Assembly: GCA_914767715.1 (NCBI GenBank)
Contig: OU612069.1
Span: 22,379,387-22,443,386 of the forward strand
Origin: Membranipora membranacea
Taxonomy: Eukaryota > Bryozoa > Gymnolaemata > Cheilostomatida > Membraniporidae
DNA length: 64,000 nt
Direction: 5' to 3'
Below the pieces are notes generated by a model. That model saw only the letters and a list, made by a program, of their open reading frames with translations. It was not told the DNA's origin and did no database searches. The position numbers were made by a program, and so were the translations under genes. Within the stretch, counting starts at the first letter, position 1. The number at the start of each line of letters is the position of its first letter. Of the stretch, positions 25,501 to 38,900 are shown piece after piece.

Positions 25501-27448
25501 AGATGAGGTACTTGAATCCTACTGGTTCTAATTCCGATACCATATGTGAAGCTTTTACGTATAGAACATACCAGCCTACACTTGCCGCTTTTTTTTATGA
25601 GTTATGCACATATGCAAACTTCAAAGATGCCAAACAGTCTAGGTTGAACAACAGGAAGAAGTTCTAAGTTGCTGGAAAGTAATTTCAATTCTATAGCTCT
25701 ATTATTTCTTTGTCATTATATTAGCTAACAATATATTGAATACTGTAGATGAGTCATGAATTGGCAAGAGGAAAAGGTCACCATTTCACACATGGTTGAA
25801 GAAGCTAAATTTAACGCTAGCTTACCTTTAGTCACCCGTTTTATTTATATTCCCACCTCAGCTAGCCAAAAAGAAGTGGTGGCTTCTCACCTCCAACGTA
25901 GCGAAACCAAACTCTAGCTAACATTTCCTCCTCTAGGGTGCAGCTTTGGAAGCTTTGACAAATCTCAGCTAAGATTTTACGGCGGGGATTCTTTACATTA
26001 CATCGAGATATATCTCATCGCGTGTTAGTATTAGTGTTGTGAAAATAAGCTATGATATATCAGATATCTAGTTGATTCATAGCAATAGTTAGCAAATAAT
26101 TCATAGAGTTAGTTGTTCATGGATCCAGTGGAGATCCGCTCAGTCCATCCTTCTGATTAATGATATAGAATACCCAACAAATCTTAAATGCCCTCCAGAA
26201 TGCGCTTTGACATAATAATAATAATTCTCAAGTTTAGATATTGACGTCAACTAAAAGCAGAATTAATCTTCATAGTTGTTAAAATTCTTCTAGAAGATAT
26301 CGTAACTCTTATGTCTGAAACAATACCAAAAAACTGATTAGCTCACACCCGTTCAAAAACGTTGTAATATTTAAGCAGGCAGGGTGGAACGACACACATG
26401 CAAAACTGGTCTTATTGATATGACTGCTTACGTTACCACAGGGCTGCCCCACTTGACTGCCGTGTATTCTGTTATAGCAGCGATAGTTATAACAGTATAC
26501 TTGGCTACGCGAAGGGGCGGCTGAAGTAGTAATTACTTTTAGTAAATACTAACTAACGATATTTGTATATTTGACAGGAATATTAAGAGGGTAGCACCCA
26601 GTAACAGCAAAGCTAAGATTAGCCTTCTTGGAGCTTATGATCCTAAAGGTGTCAAGATAATAGATGACCCCTACTATGTGAGTAGTATCATTCTAATTGG
26701 TGATCGCTGTAATGAGTCACAGGTGTAAGTACCGTCCGTCCAGCATTCCTGATTGATTGTTCAGCCCCCATCACCCTCGGCTGTATCTACTTATCATCAA
26801 TATGAAGACACCGATTCTGAAATCACCCTAGTAAAACCAGATAGAAATAGAGTTTGGATCAATTCACATATTATCATTACAGTTTATACTGAGTTATTTT
26901 GCGCTGTGCATTGGTGTTATTCTCAGACTTTTATGTGTTAATTTATCAGTTTCGTACATCGGCTACGGCCCGTAACATCTGCTATACCACTATTCCAATG
27001 ACTTGCTGTTGTAAGTTCTTATGTAGCTGAATGAAACAACATAACCTTTCACTGTCCATAAATAATATAAAAAACATAATAATTGTTATTAGCTCAATAA
27101 GAATCTTGATAACAAAATAGGAGTTATTTCCTCATTGACACCTGATCTCAGAGAGGTGACAACTTTTGTTTCAAGGTTTAATTTTTACAAGATTGCAGTA
27201 CCACAAAGGATGCTGACAGTCAACTGTCAATCAACTGTCAGCATCCTTTGTGATAGTGCAATCGTTGCATCAACATTTTCGCAATATTGATCTAGTGTCA
27301 CTTCTTGTTATGTCTGCTAGTATGTTGTTCACAATAATGTATGACCATGCCGTATTATTTTACCTGATAGGGAGAGCGAGGGTTTGATGAGGTGTACGAG
27401 CAGTGTACCCGAAGCTGTAAAGCATTCTACGAGCAGGCTTACAAGTAA
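22585..27448 (+). CDS. ACP1: Low-molecular-weight protein tyrosine phosphatase, paralog 2
   Basis: Canonical LMW-PTP (acid phosphatase 1 orthologue or close paralogue), a cytosolic phosphotyrosine phosphatase. Exons: 22585-22615, 23052-23125, 24331-24444, 25151-25212, 26578-26677, 27371-27448. They join in frame to 152 aa. The N-terminus MSKSVLFVCLGNICRS holds the P-loop with nucleophile Cys9 and Arg15. SPDSRGQA is in exon 3, FGMDDENIR in exon 4, LLGAYDPKG in exon 5, and the acid loop DDPYY has Asp124 and the two regulatory tyrosines 126-127. Length is close to the usual 155-160. Intron 2 contains a large inverted repeat, and intron 5 contains a 30-bp-stem hairpin. AATAAA at 27701-27706 is a plausible polyadenylation signal. 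Only one version of exon 3 was seen; the mutually exclusive alternative exon known in vertebrates was not found. Confidence 0.96.
23171..23887. repeat. Large inverted repeat in intron 2 of LMW-PTP paralog 2
   Basis: Arms of about 325 bp (23171-23494 and 23560-23887) are near-identical reverse complements around a loop of about 65 bases. Examples are 'ccacccaaaaaacaccaaac' on the left against its complement on the right, and 'gagtattgacatccccacat' on both. It begins about 45 bases past the exon 2 donor site. No reading frame is carried. It could be a foldback element or an inverted duplication. Confidence 0.9.
27191..27263. repeat. 30-bp stem hairpin in intron 5 of LMW-PTP paralog 2
   Basis: 27191-27220 pairs with 27234-27263 with two mismatches in 30 and a 13-base loop. 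It resembles a small MITE, or a hairpin that could feed small-RNA processing. Confidence 0.8.
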
Positions 27449-29163
27449 CTATCTTACCAAGAATCCTACCTGTGCACACATGTCAGGAAGACAGGCTAAG
27501 TCAGGTTTGGACTGGACTATATTCATAACCTTATCTCATTTTTTTATTAGGCTTTCTCAGCTGGGGAATTTTCTTTTGTTCTATCGCATTAATTGGTCTA
27601 ACATTATGTTTTTGGAACCGCCAGTCCTGTCTCCAAATTACCCTTCCACTTTTTAACGCAATATTTCGTCTTATTAAGGAATCTCTATGGTAAATTGGAA
27701 AATAAATCCTGATATGGTGCTTACTCGTCAAAACATCCGTGGTGTCATATTTTTGCCTTTAGGAGTTGTTTTATTCAATTCTTCTTTTGTATAAATGATA
27801 ACAGTACCTCTCAGGATTAAAGTTTTAATTGGATTTTAAACTTCACTGTTTTGCTCATCGCAAATTTTATGATAGCTTTTTTGAAGCAATATCAGATTTG
27901 GCTAAAACTTTAATTCTCTACTAGGCTGCATGATCTAACACGTCTGGTCCCTACTAGTTAGTCAAGAGAGGCTATATAATGATCAGATCAGATCAAGTCA
28001 ATCCAGTCTGTCTCCATTCGGAATTGCCCCACTCCATTGATAGTCAACCCATTTGCCTCCGTTGTATCAGAGGAAGGGGAGCAGTTCCAAACATGATCTA
28101 GGTAATCATCAACAGCATACAATTAGGTCCTCAGTTAAAGGAAAGTTCCTCTTTTATTGTAGATATGATTTTTGTAATAAAATATACTATAGCATTCACA
28201 CTAGATATTGAGTGAGCTAAGTAGACATGTTACAAAGTAAACACAAAGTTGGCATGACATGCATGACATCAAACTAGCGAAATACATGAATAAGGCGCCT
28301 GCTACAAAAGCTAATTCAGAGTTTTTCAATTTTAACTGAACATGGATATGATCACAGATATTTAGTAACCCCTGTCAAGAAACCATCATGTTATGGAAAA
28401 TACAATAAAACGATAAGACTCATCTGAGCTAGGCTATAGACTGAGTCATTTGCTGTCGTCATCATGGCAGTTGCTGTCTAATATGTTTAAATGCCTGATG
28501 ACTTGCCCTTGTTATATGTTAGATGAGTCCAGTCATTGATGAGAAGAAGTATTGAGTGTGGGAACAGCTATCCCATAATGCAATACTTTGATGAGTTTGA
28601 AATTATCTCCCATGCAAATGTTGCATTGTGGGAATGCTGTTATCATGACTGTATGCCATAGTGGTAACTATGACTATGCTATGATTTCATGTTTTTTTTA
28701 TAATTGGGGAATATTATATGTTGTAAAGCTGCATTATAAGATCCTGTTAATTCTTCTCTCACGGCACATAATCAGCTGCTGGTACTCCCTTAGCAAAGCT
28801 CTGTAACTGGGTTATCTCATCCTGAAAACGTTAGAATGATATTTAAAACGTTCATGCTGAACAACTTTACTTTTTAATAATTGTTCTAGTCCGTAAACTA
28901 TGTATTTTTGGTATTTCCACATGTTATGAATTGAATTATCCAGTTTCACTCATATTTCACAATCAGAATAATGCCAACTAAAACTGTCAAATTCTTTCAG
29001 ACAGTCATAAACTTAGATTTGATCAAGTTTGACCCAGTTCGCTATTTTTGAAGTGCCAGTAAACGGACGAGAGGGTTATCCCAACGCTGCAACATTGGAT
29101 CAAACATGAGCTTAGATCAAGTTTGATTCAATTTTCCTACGTTTGGATACAACATGTTAATAA
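27449..29163. other. Intergenic region between LMW-PTP paralog 2 and mucin gene B
   Basis: The 3' ends of the two genes converge here. AATAAA at 27701-27706 may serve the phosphatase gene. Decayed relatives of the GATCAAGTTTGATC foldback family are seen at about 27975-28110 and 29015-29150. No further gene was recognised. Confidence 0.5.
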
Positions 29164-29986
29164 TTAATTGGTCACCTGTGAATGAATTCTGGGATCTCTG
29201 GGTTTATCAGCAGACCAGGCTACAGCTCCGTTAAATCTGACACTCTGCTGTACCTCTCCTCCTCCGTTAGTGATTGGGCTGTTACCATTCATATCCTTAC
29301 TCTCTCTGATCTGAGCTCGAGGTATCTTCTGTCAACAAAAGGTTTCAAACCTTATTAGATGAAAGTCATTTAGTTTTATAATAATCTTGAGGAAGTATTA
29401 TATAATAACGCAGAAAATATAGATTCCACCACAATTAATACAATTACATGCAGTGACATTCTTAAATTCTCCTGTTTTTGTACTTGAAACAGGTCATCGG
29501 CAGTAAAATACCTTGCTCAAAATAGGAATGATACTCCGGGTGTCAGCACCCAAACTCCAATGAGCCATTGTCTTCCTGCGCCAAGTGATAATGACAAATT
29601 ATAATTTCCATTGGTAAGCTCTCTAGAATCACACTGACATAGAGACTACACTATTATCATGTGTATCTCTGATCGTTAGAGTCAATTTGATAAGAGTACC
29701 TAACATGTGCCCGCCCCTAATTAGTAAAATTGAACAGGGGTCGTCACACAAAATTCCTTGTGATTGTAGACATACTAAGTGAATCAGTTCACTCTCTATC
29801 AATCAGAGATATACATGCAGTAGTATATCACGTAATCAGTGCTCTCCAAAATGCTGCCACATACCATATCAAGATCATCTGGTATAAGTTTACTGATTCT
29901 TCTCATGTTCAGTATATCTCCATCTTCATCTCTATTTATCCAGAGATCATCCTCTATACTTTTACCTCCTCTTCGCTGTCCTCTGG
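29164..29986 (-). CDS. Gene B cytoplasmic tail exons
   Basis: Three exons (29865-29986, 29512-29571, 29164-29328) encode residues 1698-1812, ending in SQVTN and TAA at 29164-29166. The tail is hydrophilic and lacks a recognised kinase, ITAM or PDZ-binding motif. Residues 1788-1797 read VRFNGAVAWS, matching [10 protein letters not shown] in the same place in gene A. The middle exon uses an acceptor at GGAAG|ACA. The nearby CAG four bases upstream would break the frame. Confidence 0.8.
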
Positions 29987-32900
29987 CTGTGTGGCAGAAT
30001 CAAACAGAATAGTTACATGTAGGATTGTCGTAGCCTTGTCACGTGGCAATGAGTTTTGGTTTGTTTCAAAGATAAACCAAAACCCATTGCTGTGTGACAA
30101 GGCTAGGCTTGTGGGAGTTACTCCCCTTGACTAGTCGGTCCTCAAGTTGTCAAGGGGACATCTTTGAGTGTATGCAAAATGTAGCAAACTTGACCGAGAC
30201 CATTTCAGAAAAATGAGGGTTTGCATTGCAATCATGACATACTGATGGCAGAACATTGATGAAATGTATCATTTTTCCTGTTAGAAGTACCAGGAACACC
30301 TAGTTGTGTCTAGTTTTCTGTTAAATACAGACGAGCTTACCTTTTTTCCTGCTGTGGTAAGCGACAACCACCGTTATCATAACTATGATGACCAATATAG
30401 CGCAGGCAATCATAATTCCAATAAATGCTGACGATTTATAGTCTACATCAAGGCAATCTGCACCAATCCACCAGAAATCACATCTGTAAAATATTTGTAA
30501 CATGTAATACAGATTTTTGAAATTGGTAGAAATGACACTTTATAACCCGTGCATCATGTTCTTGGGATAATATCATGACTGATAGCCAATGTGTTGGCTC
30601 TGATTGGTGGGGAAAAGTAACCCACCCACCAATCAGAGCCAATGCATTTTTCCTCACAGATAATAGCGGCCTTCTGTAAACAGATAGCATGAAACAACAA
30701 ACCCCTCTTCTCACTGAGTATCATGCAAGTGTCAATTAATCAGCTAGGCGATGCAGCTTTGAACTTAATAGATGATATTTACGGTTTTTGGATACACTAC
30801 GCTGTTAACCTCATTTACTCACGTTTTATTGGTAGTAATGACGTCCGTGGCGATCGTTGACACTGGAGGCAAAGTGGATTGTTTGAGAGGAGTGGCCAAC
30901 AAGTCAACGACGGTAATGGTCTTAGAGCTATCAATCAAGTCAGTAGTAACAGAGTTGGCATCTATTCCAACCTGAATCTGCTGCAACTCTGCATCTGTGA
31001 CACCTGTCACTCTGTCTTTGAATGATAGAATATCTTTAGCGACCATGTTGATACTATCTTGCAGATTGGTTCTCAGTGTACCTTGGATATTGTCTAGAAG
31101 CAACTTGGGAACGGAGCCAACGGCCCGCCTTCGCCTACTACTGGTCACGCTTTCTGTGTAGGCTGTCTTGCAGCTGTATGTTGTGTTTGATATTGACTCA
31201 CATAAGACGTTCAGATCAGTTTTACTCTTGTAGTATTCTTTCAGGGGACCTTCCACCTGTCACAAAAAGAAAGACGGACTTTAAATCAATCCACACATGA
31301 TATTTCAATAGCCAAGGCTTTGGCTCTGATTTGTGGGTGGGGAGAAAACCACCCACTAAACAGAGCCAACACATTGGGTATATTTCAAGCGCATTGGTAA
31401 ATGATGTAGAAAACATGTGGCTATATACCTACGGGGACCAGTTAGCCGCCTTGATTGTGTGGTTGAGACTGTCACCTACATGTTTAGCATATAACCACTG
31501 CTGAATAGGCCATTGGGAATGTAACATGCACATACAGGTTTACTAGTTTATTATTGTACTAGCTTATGCGGGTGTTCTATTTGATTTGTAATACACTGAT
31601 TCATCTTATTGTACTCACAGTGTAACTGATGGCAACTCGGATAACTATGTACTGTTCCTCGGTCGCAATTTTGATAACTGGAGGCAAAATCTGAAACTTG
31701 TTAGTCACTATCTTCGGCGGTTGGGTAGATGATGAACCTGTGGTAAGGTCAGTTGATACTGTGCTTGGATCCTCGGTTGTGGTTTCAGCTCCGATTGTTG
31801 TAGTGTTTGGAAATATAGTGGATGTTGTGGAATTCGCTACTGGAGTTGTGGTTTCAGTATCCGTAATTTTTGTGTTGTTTGATGATAGTGTAGTTTTATT
31901 TAGTGCGGTTGGCGTTGATGTGTTGGTTATTGCTGTGACATGGGTTGATATTGAAGCTGATACTGTAGGGGTTGTTGCAGTGTTAGTTGTTGTGGTGGTT
32001 GATGTTGGTGGTGCAGTTGAGTTTTGTGTGGTTGAACTTGACAGTTTGGTTGTTGTAGGGGTCACTTTGGAAGACTGGGCTGGGGTCGCTGTTGAAGGTG
32101 GAACTGGGGTAGTCGTTGTCTCCTCAGTTATTGTGGTAATTGATGATGGTGTAATAGTTGATCGTTTGATTGTTGTTAGGGTAGAGGTTGAAACTGAACC
32201 TGGAGTGTAGGTCGTGGCATCTGTAGTTGTTGAGCTCACTGACAATGGTGTAGAAGCATCTGGTGTTGTTGTGGTTGATGTGGAAGATGAAGCTGGGGTC
32301 TGTGTTGAAGCTGATACTGGGATAGTGGACGTTGAATCCTCCTTTGTTGTGGTAATTGATGATGACGGAGTAATTTGTTTGGTTATTGTTGGGGTAGAGG
32401 TTGAAGTTGATACTGGAGTGTTGGTTGTTGCATTGGTAGTCATTGTAGTTGTTGGTTGTTTTGTTATTGGTGTGTCTGTAGTTGATGTTTTGGTTGTTCT
32501 TATTGTTGGGATCGATGTTGAAGTTGGTGCTTGGGTCGTTGCTGATTTTGATGCTGAAGCAGAGGTTGTTGTATCCTCAGTTGTTGTGGATATTGATGGT
32601 GGTATTGGTGTGGTTGAAGATGATGTTTTTGTTGCTGTAGGAGATGTTGCTAAGGTGGTGGTGGTTGGTGGTCCAGTTGTTGTTGAAGTTGAACTTGTTG
32701 TGGTTGTTGGTGTAGTGGTGACTTGAGTTGTTGTTACTTTTGAGGTGGGTTTTGGTGGCGTTGAAGCAGTTGTACTTTTCTGGGTAGAGGGTGTCTTGGT
32801 GGGTATGGTTGTTGAGGGGATTTCTGGCGTAACTGCAGAAGCAGTAGTTTGGATCTGTGTTTCATTTGAAGGTGTACAAACCACACCATCGCCAGCAAAC

Positions 32901-35900
32901 CCACTGTTACAATTGCACACAAAGCTCCCGTCTGTATTCAAACACTTTGCATTGATTCTGTCACAGTTGTTGGTCTTTAGTGTGCATTCATCCACATCTG
33001 ATAACAAATAAGATTGAAGACATCGTTGTTCAAGTATCTTAAAGAACTAGCAACAAGACCAATGCTACTCACTTTAATTATGCAAAGCGCACATACGCAA
33101 TATGGTAATGCTAATGTTGTCTCACCTGTACATACACCATTTCCATCCTCAGTGTAGCCATCTTTGCATTGGCACTGATACCCAGATGGTATCGAAAATC
33201 CACATTTGCTGTTCTTTGAGCATATATTGCTCATGTCGGGGCATAGAACTCCAGCTAAATAGAGGAATAAGAACAGTCAGGTAATTGAGATAAAATATGT
33301 ATCAAGCTATAGCATATCATTATCAATGCTGCTGCTGGCTTAAAATTACTTCCTAAGCACTTATTTACTAACTAAAAAAGATGAAAGCTGATCAAGTTTA
33401 AGTCATTTCAGTACTTATCCACAGTTTTGATTACGCTGATGCAATGTTTTATATTGAGATACAACTATGATCATTTACCTGATAAATGGTAAAATTTAAG
33501 TGTTGTATGTACAATGTTAATGTGAAAATGTGAAATGAAATAAAGCGATGTTAACCAAGACCAAAGCGATGTTAGACAAGACAAATCAGTATTTAATAGG
33601 AAGCATATTGGGTTTAAGTCCCATTTTCTTAGATACAGATGTTGTTTTGTATCACCCTTTTGATTTACAACTTAATCAGAATGGCAGGGGAGATAACACT
33701 GGTGCTATCACTGGTTAGAAAAACTACCCTGATGACCTTACCAGGTTTCGGTGATGTACTATCTTTCAGTTTCTCTGTTGCGGACATGGTGGTGTTTGCT
33801 GATGAACCCCCATCATCAGTGACCGTCGTGACGCCAGCTGTTGTCAGTCCTCCCTGTGTGTTAGTAAAGGAGGGTGCAGAGGTTGATAGATCACTTGTTG
33901 TATTTGGTCGAGTTTCTGTGGTGGAACTTTGTGGCTGATCAGTTGTTGTCAGTTCATTTCCTGCAGAGGTTGTTGTGCCATCGGGGCTGATGATTGCGGG
34001 AGCTGTTATGTTGCTCTGCTTCGCTTTTTCTTTTAGTGCATTTTCAAAGGTTTTGGTTAGAAAGTCATCCAGGTCGGATACGGCTGAAGTTGCTCTCTTG
34101 TGTCTTGCAGAACCCTGAGCTGTTGTGTGTTTCCAACTAACCTCACACTTGTATTCTATGGAGCTGATGTCCACACAATCAGCGTTGGACACATTGGACC
34201 ATTGTTGATAATATGCTTCCAGCTAATAATAATAGTAAAAATGGATGACTACTTGTTTTGAAAACTAAGAGGCATGACAATGATTGTCTTTAATCTGGCT
34301 GTTTGGCATTAAATACAAAGTACAACTTTCCAAGCTCCAAAAACCTATTTAAAAACTATCTTTTAAAATCACTTACACAAAAGACAAGTATAAGTTGTGC
34401 TTAGTCCAATAGTGTTGTCATGTTTTAAAGGGAAATTCTCAGGGTATTTTAAAGATAGATATGTCGTGTCAAATGCTAAATTTTTCACCAATTTAAGCTT
34501 TCTTTTGAATTGTAGCAATGACTCCCTACATATTTCTTGAACATTTTACACAATTAAGGTGCTTACCCTTTCAACCATGGTTTCCCGGTAGAGTCTGAAT
34601 TGATCGACTGTGGATATTGGGGAGATTCTAAGTGGGAGACTGAGGGGAATTGTCTTGCTGGTCCCCTCCGTTTTATTGTTGGTCAAGATTTGAGTTGTCG
34701 CTAACTTAGTGGTGGTGTTGGGAACAGTCTGCCTGGTGTCATTCTGACCAGTGCTGACAGCGGATGTTGATAATTTCGTTGGATTTTTTGAGGTTGATCC
34801 CCAAACTGTCCCACTGTTGCATTTCCCACATGATATTGGACATTTAACTTGAACCAGAAAGCTTTTATCACACAGCTTTCCCAGAGTGACACACTCCAAA
34901 TCTTCTTTTGCTGGACATGGTGGCAGAGTTCTCATGGAACTACCGTCAATTGTTGACTTTCTTGTTATAGGAGGACTTGTTGAAGTAGACTGACTACCAC
35001 TTGATACGGCCTTGTTTGCTGTAGTTATTTGTGTTCCACATGTGCCGCAGGATATTGGACAAAGTGCCCGTACATAAAAGCTTGATTTGCACTGTCTTTT
35101 GAGAGATAAGCACTGGTCATCCTCTTTATCAGGGCATTCACTTACTGTTGCTACTATGACTGTGGATCCTGTGGATATCGCTGCAGGGGAGGTTGGCACA
35201 ACAGTTGTTCCTGTTTTGGTGTCACAAGTTCCACAAGTGATAGGACATATTTCTCTAACATAGAAACTAGTTGAGCATGCATGGCCAAAAGAGGGACAAT
35301 CTACCATTTCTTTTGCTGGGCAGCGCCTCATGACCCTTGTGATTTGTGTTGATGTTGAATGGTTGTGATAAGATGTTGTACTTATAAAAGGCGCTGTTGT
35401 TTTAGATAGTGTTTTTGTTGATGCTGTGGTTGCCGGTGTTGTGGGAATGATGGTGTGTGTTTGAGTCGTGTTGGAAGGTTTTTCAGCAGTAATTGTTTTT
35501 GTTATTGGATTGGTTGGAGTCGTGAACAAAGATGGTTTGGGTGTTTCAGATCTTGTTTGCATTGAAGTCGCTTTGATAGATTGTGTTGAGATATCAGTGG
35601 TTATTGTCATGTTTTTGGTTCTGGAGTTGGAGGTTGTTGGCTCTTTGGTTGTCTGTGTTGCTGCGGTTGTTTGTTTTGATGTGGTGGTGGGTGGTGTTGT
35701 GGTTGACCGTTTTGCTGTGGTTGTTTGGGTGGTAGAAGGCGCTGTAGTTGTTTTTGGGGTTGTTGCTGAGGTGGAGGTTTGGATTCGGATTGTTGTGCTT
35801 GTTATTGGGGTAATGGTTGGTTTTAGTGTTGGATTTTGCGATATTTTTATTAGCGTTGTTGTTGAGGTGATGGTTTTTGGTTTTGTGGTTGTTGATGGTG

Positions 35901-38900
35901 TTCCGGTTGTTGATTGTGTTCTGGTTGTTGGAGTTGTTTTCACTGCGGTTGTTTTGGTTGTCGGTGTTGATGTCTGCACCGGTATAGAGGTGGTTATTGA
36001 TGGTGTTGTAGTCATTGGTGCTTCTTTGGCTGTTGTGGAGGTGGAAGTGGCTGTTGATTTTTCTTTAGGTGTTTGAGGTGTGGTGGTTTGAGTAGATGGT
36101 GCCATTGTTTTTGTCGCTGAGGTATGGGTCGGTAATGTTTTGGAGCTCCTGCTCTCGTCAGTCATTTTAGTTGTCAATTTGGTAGCGTTTGTTGCAGTTG
36201 TTTTTGTTGTTGAGCCTCTGGACTTTGGTACTGTAGTGGTGCTTGCTGTTGGCACTGTTCTCCTCGGGAGCTTGGTGGTTCGCATTGTGATTGTCAGTTT
36301 CTTTGTTGACAATGTGGATATTTTAGGCAAAGCACTTGTCATAGTCCCATTTTTGTATGCACTAGTGCCCGTACACTTTGTACCGTCGCCTTCATAGCCG
36401 TGTTTGCAGGTGCAAGTGAAGCTTCCCAACGTGTTGGAGCATTTTGCGTTGTTGTCACAGCTGTCTGTTTTCTCCAAGCATTCATCAATATCTATGAAGA
36501 AGTCATAGTATTGTTTGACTGCCCATAATAGCGCAGGAAAAGCTAGATTGGTTAAGCTTACACCTTTTAAGGCACTCACAATTTTATTTGAGTTTTAAGT
36601 AAAAGTTTAGGAGACTTGTCAAACCCAAATTTTGGGATAGGAATTACAGTATAGGAAACAACAAAGCAAGCAGCACAGAAAGGAAAATGAATATTGGCGT
36701 GTTGGTGTAGCTTTTGGAAATGCACAATTAATGCCCTGTTAAATACAGCAAGTGTTTATTCCTCACCTACGCATTCATCCCCTTGACTTTGGAACCCTGA
36801 CTGACAGCTGCATGCCCACTCATTGCTGAGAGCATCATATTTACACTCACTGTACATAGGGCAGATATGACTACTGTCTGGACAGGCTTGTCCATCTGTA
36901 TAGCGAAATAATTAGCATAAATAGTACTAGAGCAGGCATTAGAAATAATATCAGAGTTTACTCTCACAATCTATCAATGCTGATTGTCTGGACAATTTTG
37001 GAATTGTGGCAGTATTTAAAGAAATATTCATTAATCCAATTCAAAGTCATTTGTCTAGAACCAGGTGGGATGGTTTTAGTCTTGGCATGGCTAATACCCC
37101 AATGCATAGAAATGTTTTTGGGTTGCTAAGCGATCTATGAGAGTGAACCCCCTGGCTATGCTGATCTATCTGCAAGTTCAAGCCAAACGGATACAGTGAA
37201 TGGCTTCTTAACGCAAACATGGCACGAATAAAGCAGCAGTAAAAGAAAGACGCACAAGTCATTGTGAACTGGCGGTTAACTGGCGGTTAACTGGAGATTA
37301 ACTGGCGGTTAACTGGCGGTTAACTGGCGGTTAACTGGCGGCTAACTGGCGGCTAACTGGCGGTAGTCATATTATAGCACTGTGCCTATTAGCGGTAAAT
37401 GCTAGATTGATGTCAGTGTAATACGCTGCAGGAAATTAATTTGCGTCGTGACATGGTGCGAAAAACTAAAATACATTCTTATTGTAAAGATGTTACAATG
37501 AATACAGTTTTACTTGAGAGATGCCAACAGTTATCTTTTTTTTTCAGAAATAATTTTCGCTCTGAGGCTATTGAATTTCATTTTGGAAATCATCATTAGC
37601 CTCAGTTCCCTAGTTCTGCTCATACCTGCACAGAAAGTGATCCCATCTCCGCTCCAACCGTCTGGGCACTGACACTCAAAGCTTCCATCTGTATTGATAC
37701 ATGTTGAGTTGTCTCCTTTACATGGGGAACTTTCGCATTCATCAATCTCTAAAGATTACAATAAACATGAAAGACATTAGAGAGAGCAGTATATTGATGG
37801 TTTACACTGATCACATGATATATTATTGCATGTATATCTCTGATTGAAAGAGCATTTTTTCACATTGCTTTAGTACCACTACGAGGAATGAGGAGTAACG
37901 GCCCATTGTTGTTTTCTATAGTTGGAGGTGGGGACACATATGGTACTCAGACCAAATTGATAATAATCAAATTTACACATCCTAAAAGTGTAATCTGGTT
38001 GTCATTTAGGTGGTGCCAGTTTGTAATTCAGTTGTTTGGCCAAAATTGTGACAAGTCATAATAAGGCGAGATGGCTGCAAGTGCTTGTTTGTGGCATTAA
38101 ATTATCTATGTCAAGCCACGTACACACACTTTGAGCTATCTGAGCACTTACACCGCCTCACAAAAATTACTGAAAGATAAACTCCGAAACCACAATATTT
38201 ACCTATGCTCGTTGTGGACGGGACAATAAAATTGCTATGGATCTCAGATGTACAGCAAACTAAGAGCTGCAGAAATTTGCAACCCAACTTCAAATATCAT
38301 GCCCTCTTCATAGAAAATCTGAACTAAACCGTCAGTATTGATATCCCACCTTTACAGAATTTCCCATCTCCTGTAGTGTCGTTGTAACCAGGCGGACAGT
38401 TACTGCATGTAAATCCTCCTTCTGTGTTTGTACAGATGGCTAAGTTATCACAGTCATCTGTCATCTCCGTGCATTCGTCTACATCTGTGATGAATGAGAG
38501 ATTGATTGATTAAAGGATTGATTAATTTCTATCACTAACACAGAGATGCTGCGAAAAATGGATACATGATACTTTCACCAACAGAATAAACTAAAAAAAA
38601 GAGAACCTTGAGTTTTGAACAGTGAGTCATTTAATGTGATGCACATATTTCTTAAAAAACTGTCCTTGCCCCAGACACTTCTGTACTTGGTGTTCCTTGA
38701 ACGACCTGAGGGGCATCTCTCTAAAATCCAGGGATAAAATGTTTGTCATCTTGAAATATTTCCATGTGTATCTAAGTTGTCTGAAATAATAAATCCAAGA
38801 TTGTCCTCATCCTTAAAAATCGTCGCACATTGTTTCTTAATGATTGCAGGGCCAAATTTTCTATACAGGCTGATTGTTCCCTTCAGTTACTAAGAAAACG

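Noticed and set aside
30823-31256. Calling the juxtamembrane module a SEA domain
   Set aside because: Position fits, but no convincing SEA core or autoproteolysis motif can be read by eye. Left as an unnamed module.
31698-32726. Two plus-strand 170-residue frames opposite gene B stalk 2, and similar ones at 35468-36397
   Set aside because: Val-rich antisense shadows of Thr-rich mucin coding sequence.
34815-35326. Calling gene B a toxin
   Set aside because: ShK-like domains occur in many non-toxic surface and secreted proteins. Here they are part of a membrane-anchored mucin.
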